DNA from: an uncultured eubacterium 1-6
Lineage (GTDB): Bacteria > Bacillota > Clostridia > Lachnospirales > Lachnospiraceae
Direction: 5' to 3'
Assembly (NCBI GenBank): GCA_903789595.1
Contig: CAIFEZ010000001.1
Span: forward strand, 259,300-323,299
DNA length: 64,000 bases
This document shows, piece after piece, positions 59,476-64,000 of the stretch. Within the stretch, counting starts at the first letter, position 1; every line of letters begins with the position of its first letter. The translations under genes and the position numbers were made by a program. The notes beneath the pieces were generated by a model. It did no database searches. It had not been told where the DNA came from and was given only the letters and a program-made list of their open reading frames with translations.

Positions 59476-60073
59476 CAAAGAAAAAATCAGAAGAGCGTTC
59501 TCATCTGTGCGCCTTCCGGACGATTTTGAAATTGATCTTGAAAGCAGGGGCAGAAAAAGGATAGCTCATTTTCGCAATGCGGCAGCGGCTGCATGTATTG
59601 CCCTCGCACTGGTTGTCAGTGGGGTGACTGCCTATGCGGCGGATTTTGGAGGAATCCAGAGAACCGTCCAGATTTGGCTCCATGGTGATCAGACAACAGC
59701 AGTCATCTCGATTGATGAAGACAAAAATATTACACATTACAGCGTTGCAGATGATGAAGGCAATGAGATTCATGGAGGCGGTGTTGCCATAGAGAATGAC
59801 GGGTTTGAAAGAGCACTGACAGAATCTGAAGTGCAGCAGGATCTGAATTATCCGCAGAAGGAAACCATTGATGGACGCATCTATCTTTTTTACAAAGACA
59901 GGAAAATTGATATTACGGATATGTTCGATGACGAGGGGCTCTGTTACATCACTTTAGATAATGGAGACGAAACGTTCTATGTGACAGTTACGAAAGATGC
60001 CGGCCTTTCGACAAGTACAAAACGGTATATCCAAAAGAATGAATTGCCGGAAGAATGGTTTAAGAACAAATAA
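59468..60073 (+). CDS. Putative anti-sigma-like single-TM protein
   Basis: Overlaps sigma gene; short cytoplasmic N-terminus, one TM (AAAAACIALALVVSGVTAYAA), extracytoplasmic domain. Confidence 0.65.
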   Translation: MTDKEKIRRAFSSVRLPDDFEIDLESRGRKRIAHFRNAAAAACIALALVVSGVTAYAADFGGIQRTVQIWLHGDQTTAVISIDEDKNITHYSVADDEGNEIHGGGVAIENDGFERALTESEVQQDLNYPQKETIDGRIYLFYKDRKIDITDMFDDEGLCYITLDNGDETFYVTVTKDAGLSTSTKRYIQKNELPEEWFKNK

Positions 60074-60090
60074 GTGGGGAGGCGGTTACT

Positions 60091-62316
60091 TTGAAGAAGG
60101 CAATTGCGGCCAGCCTCTGTGCACTTATTCTTTCAATGATCTTTGTGCGGGCCGTCCAAATATCAAATGATTCTATAAAAAAATATGGAAATCTGGAAAA
60201 TACCCATATGGTTACCTTTTCCATTCCTGACAATGACATGGTCTGTGAACCGGATGCTCTTTTTTCGGCACTGAGCGAAACTTCCGAAAAAACAGAAAGT
60301 AATATCGTCCGGGTGTCCATTACGGAAGGAGCGGAGAGGAACACTTATGTTTTCAACAAGTATGTTCTTCTAAGCCACCCGGACTCTGACTACTGCAAAG
60401 CATTTGATATCGAAGCCGGAAGATTTCTTTCTGCTGAGGAGACTTTTGACCGGGATTCCGAAGCTTTTATTTCATCTGAAAAAACAAAAGAATCCGGGCA
60501 GGTTGGTGTAATCGGCGCCCACATGCTGGGCACTGAGGTCAATGTATATCCTTACGGAAGGGTCTTTAACTCGCTCAAAGCGGACGGACTCTATTATGCG
60601 GAACTTAAGGACGGAGTATCTTTGGAAGATTTTCTGGCTGTTCTTCAGTCAAATATAGAGGAGAATAGCGGAGTTCATCTGGAAATATCCGAGCTCGAAG
60701 GTGGTACAAGTAATATCGGCATCCCCGCGAGAGATGCAACTGCGTATGTTCTTGTATTCCTCATCATTCTTCTGCTGTTTATTCTGCTCGTGTTTTACTA
60801 TCTGCTGAAACATAAGAGAAATGCTGCAATTATGCGGCTGATGGGCATCGGAACAAAAACAATCCTGTGGAGAACCTGTGGGATCTTTGTCTTTGTGTAT
60901 CCTGCGGAGATGCTTGCAGCGGTATTTGTGATCGGAATAATCGCGAAGGATATCAGGTATCTTGCGGAAATCTCTGTTCCCGCCTGGCTTTTGTACCCTG
61001 TGGTGCTTCTATTCTTTGCCGGAGCATTTATGATTGTTAACGGTAAGGGAAATTATGTGCAGGCGCTAAAGGGCCGTTCATTTACCAGAGGGATTCTGGT
61101 CATCCAGATGACAGCAGAGTTCATCACGCTTGCAGTCATTCTGTATGCAGGTTCGAGTGTCTGGAATTATTCAGCGGAACTTCGAAACAGTCTGCGTGAA
61201 TATAGCGGCTGGTCAGCTGCTGATGATTACGGCGTTTTCTATCCGCTGTATCACGGAGATGAGCAGACAGATGAAGAAGAACTGCAGAGGGAAGTTGTTT
61301 TCGGAACGGATCTTTATCAATATCTGAATGAGAGAGGTGCCGTTTTTGCCGATGCCAGAGCTTTTGAGGATCCTTCTGAATTGGCCGGGTCAGCTGTGTA
61401 TGAGGCACAGATGAGTAAAGTTTCTCATGGGTATCAGAAGTCCTTCGCAATTAATCCGAACTATCTGAAAAAGTTCCCAGTTTATGATACGCAAGGAAGT
61501 CAGATCACTGTAAACAAGGATGAGACATCGCTGGTTCTTATCGTTCCGGAATCTTCCCGGGATGATGAAGATGAAATCAGAAGCTATTATTGCGAGTATC
61601 AGGCCGATAACCGTGAGAACGATGAAGAGTACTACGGCCTCAGTCCTTCAATTCCGGAGCAGCAGGATATTAAAATCATATGGGCGGAATCAGGCCAGCA
61701 GGTATTTACATTCGATCCTGACATCAATGATACGGGAATGATCGAAATTCCTGTTCTTGAGGTAATCACAGAAAATAATTCCTATGTTACCCAGAGACAG
61801 GGAATCCTGGGAGGCGGCAACAGGGATCCTCTTAAGATCAGGCTGGATCAGGATTCGGCGTGTACTTATGCAGAGATTCTTCCGGAACTTGAAAACCTCG
61901 GTCTGGATGACAATTTAAAAGCACTTGTTTCAGTGAATGAGAAAGCTGCCGCAGAGCGGGCAATTACGAGAAGCAATCTTCGTCTTTCCATCGGCACAAT
62001 GCTGATATTTCTTGTAATAGCGGTTTTCCTGATTTACCAGTCTACGGTTCTTGTGTTTGATGAAAATAAAATCAAATACACGGTAAAAGCAGTATTCGGT
62101 ATCCGATGGCGGCATATCTATAAGAACTATCTGACATTAAAAACGGCGGCAATGGCTCTGCTGTGCGCAGGCCTGGGATTCATTGACAGCTACAGTGATA
62201 AACAATATCTGATGCTGGCGTGCGTATTCCTTATTGTCGTGCAGTTTCTGATCATTTACGGATGCACCGACAGACTACAGAAGAGGAGCACCGTTGCTGT
62301 GCTGAAGGGAGAATGA
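60091..62316 (+). CDS. Bacteriocin-associated integral membrane protein / ABC permease (DUF1430-like)
   Basis: 741 aa; N-terminal TM, large extracytoplasmic region, several TM helices, C-terminal VFDENKIKYTVKAVFGIRWRHIYKNYL. Confidence 0.8.
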   Translation: MKKAIAASLCALILSMIFVRAVQISNDSIKKYGNLENTHMVTFSIPDNDMVCEPDALFSALSETSEKTESNIVRVSITEGAERNTYVFNKYVLLSHPDSDYCKAFDIEAGRFLSAEETFDRDSEAFISSEKTKESGQVGVIGAHMLGTEVNVYPYGRVFNSLKADGLYYAELKDGVSLEDFLAVLQSNIEENSGVHLEISELEGGTSNIGIPARDATAYVLVFLIILLLFILLVFYYLLKHKRNAAIMRLMGIGTKTILWRTCGIFVFVYPAEMLAAVFVIGIIAKDIRYLAEISVPAWLLYPVVLLFFAGAFMIVNGKGNYVQALKGRSFTRGILVIQMTAEFITLAVILYAGSSVWNYSAELRNSLREYSGWSAADDYGVFYPLYHGDEQTDEEELQREVVFGTDLYQYLNERGAVFADARAFEDPSELAGSAVYEAQMSKVSHGYQKSFAINPNYLKKFPVYDTQGSQITVNKDETSLVLIVPESSRDDEDEIRSYYCEYQADNRENDEEYYGLSPSIPEQQDIKIIWAESGQQVFTFDPDINDTGMIEIPVLEVITENNSYVTQRQGILGGGNRDPLKIRLDQDSACTYAEILPELENLGLDDNLKALVSVNEKAAAERAITRSNLRLSIGTMLIFLVIAVFLIYQSTVLVFDENKIKYTVKAVFGIRWRHIYKNYLTLKTAAMALLCAGLGFIDSYSDKQYLMLACVFLIVVQFLIIYGCTDRLQKRSTVAVLKGE

Positions 62317-62982
62317 GTGATGACGTCTGAAAAAAGAAATAGCCGAGAAATTGTGAAAATAACCGGTTTGAACAAGAAATACGGTGACAGGGTGATATTT
62401 GAGAATTTCGATCTTTCCGTTTATTCCGGGGAAATACTTTGCATCAGCGGTACGAGCGGAAGCGGGAAAAGCACGCTGCTTAATATGATCGGAATGTTTG
62501 AGCAGCCGGACAGCGGTAAGATTGCCCTGTTTGGCAAACAGATACCGAAGATGGAATCCGGGGCAGGAAGAAAGCTCTTGAAGGACAGATTGTTTTATCT
62601 GTTTCAGAACTTCGCGCTCGTCAATGATGAGACCGTGGATTACAACCTTGAGATTCCGATACTCGAGAGCAGAATTCCTAAGAAGGAACGAACGGATATG
62701 AAACTTGACGCGTTGGATAAAGTAGGTCTCGGATATCTGTCTTTGAAAGAAAAGATATACCATCTGTCCGGCGGTGAACAGCAGAGGGTTGCTCTCGCGA
62801 GAGGATATCTGAAGAATTTCGATCTGCTCCTTGCAGACGAGCCGACCGGATCGCTTGATGCTGAGAACAGAGATGATATTCTTGCGATCCTTGACAGCTT
62901 TCATGAGGATGGCAAGACCGTTATCATTGTTTCTCATGATCAGGCTGTCATTGACCATTGCGGGAGAAATGTACGGATATAG
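62317..62982 (+). CDS. ABC transporter ATP-binding protein (bacteriocin-export type)
   Basis: GTSGSGKST Walker A, LSGGEQQRVALARGYL signature, LLLADEPTGSLD Walker B. Confidence 0.95.
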   Translation: MMTSEKRNSREIVKITGLNKKYGDRVIFENFDLSVYSGEILCISGTSGSGKSTLLNMIGMFEQPDSGKIALFGKQIPKMESGAGRKLLKDRLFYLFQNFALVNDETVDYNLEIPILESRIPKKERTDMKLDALDKVGLGYLSLKEKIYHLSGGEQQRVALARGYLKNFDLLLADEPTGSLDAENRDDILAILDSFHEDGKTVIIVSHDQAVIDHCGRNVRI

Positions 62983-63053
62983 AATATGTTCAAAATGAGT
63001 GTGGCACTCAGTTCTGAAACCTGTATAATTTCCAGTTTGTCACCTTGATTCCT

Positions 63054-63138
63054 TTAGATATGTTTCCTCATTTGATACTTGAGTTTTAGATATGTTTCCG
63101 CAAACAGAGGCGAATTTTTGACATGTTCCCGCAAACAG
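63054..63138. repeat. Three direct repeats of TTTAGATATGTTTCCGCAAACAG-like motif, 31-32 bp period
   Basis: ttagatatgtttcctca, tttagatatgtttccgcaaacag, tttgacatgttcccgcaaacag. Confidence 0.8.
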
Positions 63139-63174
63139 TCAGACAGCGTGATTATATTTTCCACTGTCTCGGGG

Positions 63175-63449
63175 CATGTGGAGACCGTGGCTCTGCTAAT
63201 TCGGCAGAACTAGAAAAGGGCCGGAAAAGCCCGTGTTTAAGCCGTTTCTGCGGCATCCGTCTTTCTGAAAAGAGAGGCCGGTGCCGCTTTTTCTTTTAGA
63301 AAAAATGTGAATATTGCTCTGGCGTGACTGTGGGAAGGCTATTTGTCTGAAATTTTGTCCGACGAGACTGTGGGTCTGCTATTTGAGGCAGGTTGTGACT
63401 GTGGAAAGGCTATTTTTCAGAGGTCGAGACTGTGGGAATGCTATTTAAG
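63175..63449 (+). repeat. Island boundary repeat, copy 3: rlmD 3' end-like, terminator, four-site array
   Basis: catgtggagaccgtggctctgctaattcggcagaactag then terminator 63250-63292 then sites at 63321-63449. Confidence 0.85.
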
Positions 63450-63506
63450 GTTTTGGTAAGATCATCATCAAGAAGACATATATATCGGTGTCAGGCACCA
63501 ACGTTG

Positions 63507-64000
63507 AATGCGGATGGAAGCTATGAGACAATTACTGCTGACTTCAGGAAGTATCCCTGCATTGAGGATTCCATTGCTGACCATTCCGCTTATCTGCTTG
63601 GAGCGATGAACGGAAAGAAGCTGAGATATGACTGGCTGAAGGGATGCACGGATTACAAGAAGGCTGTGCATATCATCAAGGATGGAGGATACGCCACAAG
63701 CCTGACTTATGTGGAAAAGCTTTGCTCCATCATTGAGAAGTGGAAGCTGACGGATTATGACGTGAAGGATTCTGGCGGTGAAGTGATCTGGTGGTACCGC
63801 GTCAGGAAGTCCTGGGCGGACAGCAAGACACAGAAGGGCGCTTATAAGATTCTGGATAATGCGAAGAAGTGTGCAGATCAAAATCTGGGGTATAAGGTTT
63901 TTGATGCGGACGGCAAGGTCGTGTATGAGCCGAAGGCGGCGGAGCCTACAGTGAAGGTGCCGTTTCTGGTGAATGTCAGTATCTCTGATTTGAATATCCG
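63507..64000 (+). pseudogene. GH73 glucosaminidase fragment leading into SH3-like domain (phage-like endolysin), N-terminus missing, runs off window
   Basis: Translation NADGSYETITADFRKYPCIEDSIADHSAYLLGAMNGKKLRYDWLKGCTDYKKAVHIIKDGGYATSLTYVEKLCSIIEKW...VKVPFLVNVSISDLNIR; no start or catalytic N-terminal region found upstream. Confidence 0.7.

Noticed and set aside
63468-63881. 137-aa minus-strand ORF
   Set aside because: Antisense to the GH73 lysin reading frame.

Overview
This window reads as a chromosomal segment of a Lachnospiraceae-like Firmicute with moderately high GC. The taxonomic guess is inference from gene content and style. From about 0.5 to 53.7 kb it is mostly ordinary core and metabolic genes: sirtuin, LacI and TetR regulators, a GPH sugar symporter, GH36 alpha-galactosidase, galT, carAB, uppP, nrdR, an AlaA-like aminotransferase, citrate synthase, efp, ligA, metA, sdaAB/sdaAA, an MBOAT plus DHHW acyl-transfer pair, two RlmD-type methyltransferases, fructokinase, VanW, trmL, a two-component system, mutS2, an HtrA-like protein and yhaM. 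Three tRNAs (Leu-CAG, Arg-CCG, Gly-GCC) are interspersed. From 53.7 kb to the end is an accessory island. It starts exactly at the 3' end of the second rlmD gene, and the rlmD 3' end recurs as att-like copies near 58.1 and 63.2 kb. Each copy is followed by the same terminator and by a roughly 31-bp-period array of motifs that resemble that 3' end. The modules between the copies carry a decayed serine recombinase, a MarR/nitroreductase/hydrolase cassette flanked by 50-bp direct repeats, a truncated DUF1016 nuclease domain, an ECF sigma/anti-sigma-like pair with a bacteriocin-type ABC exporter, and a truncated phage-like GH73 lysin. Other notable signals are a dispersed intergenic hairpin family with conserved loop CTGTRAAA and changing stem sequences, a structured leader with mutually exclusive pairings upstream of fructokinase, frequent intergenic minisatellites (including directly upstream of tRNA promoters), and an HtrA-PDZ protein that appears to lack catalytic His and Asp. 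All calls are by reading only; no searches were run.
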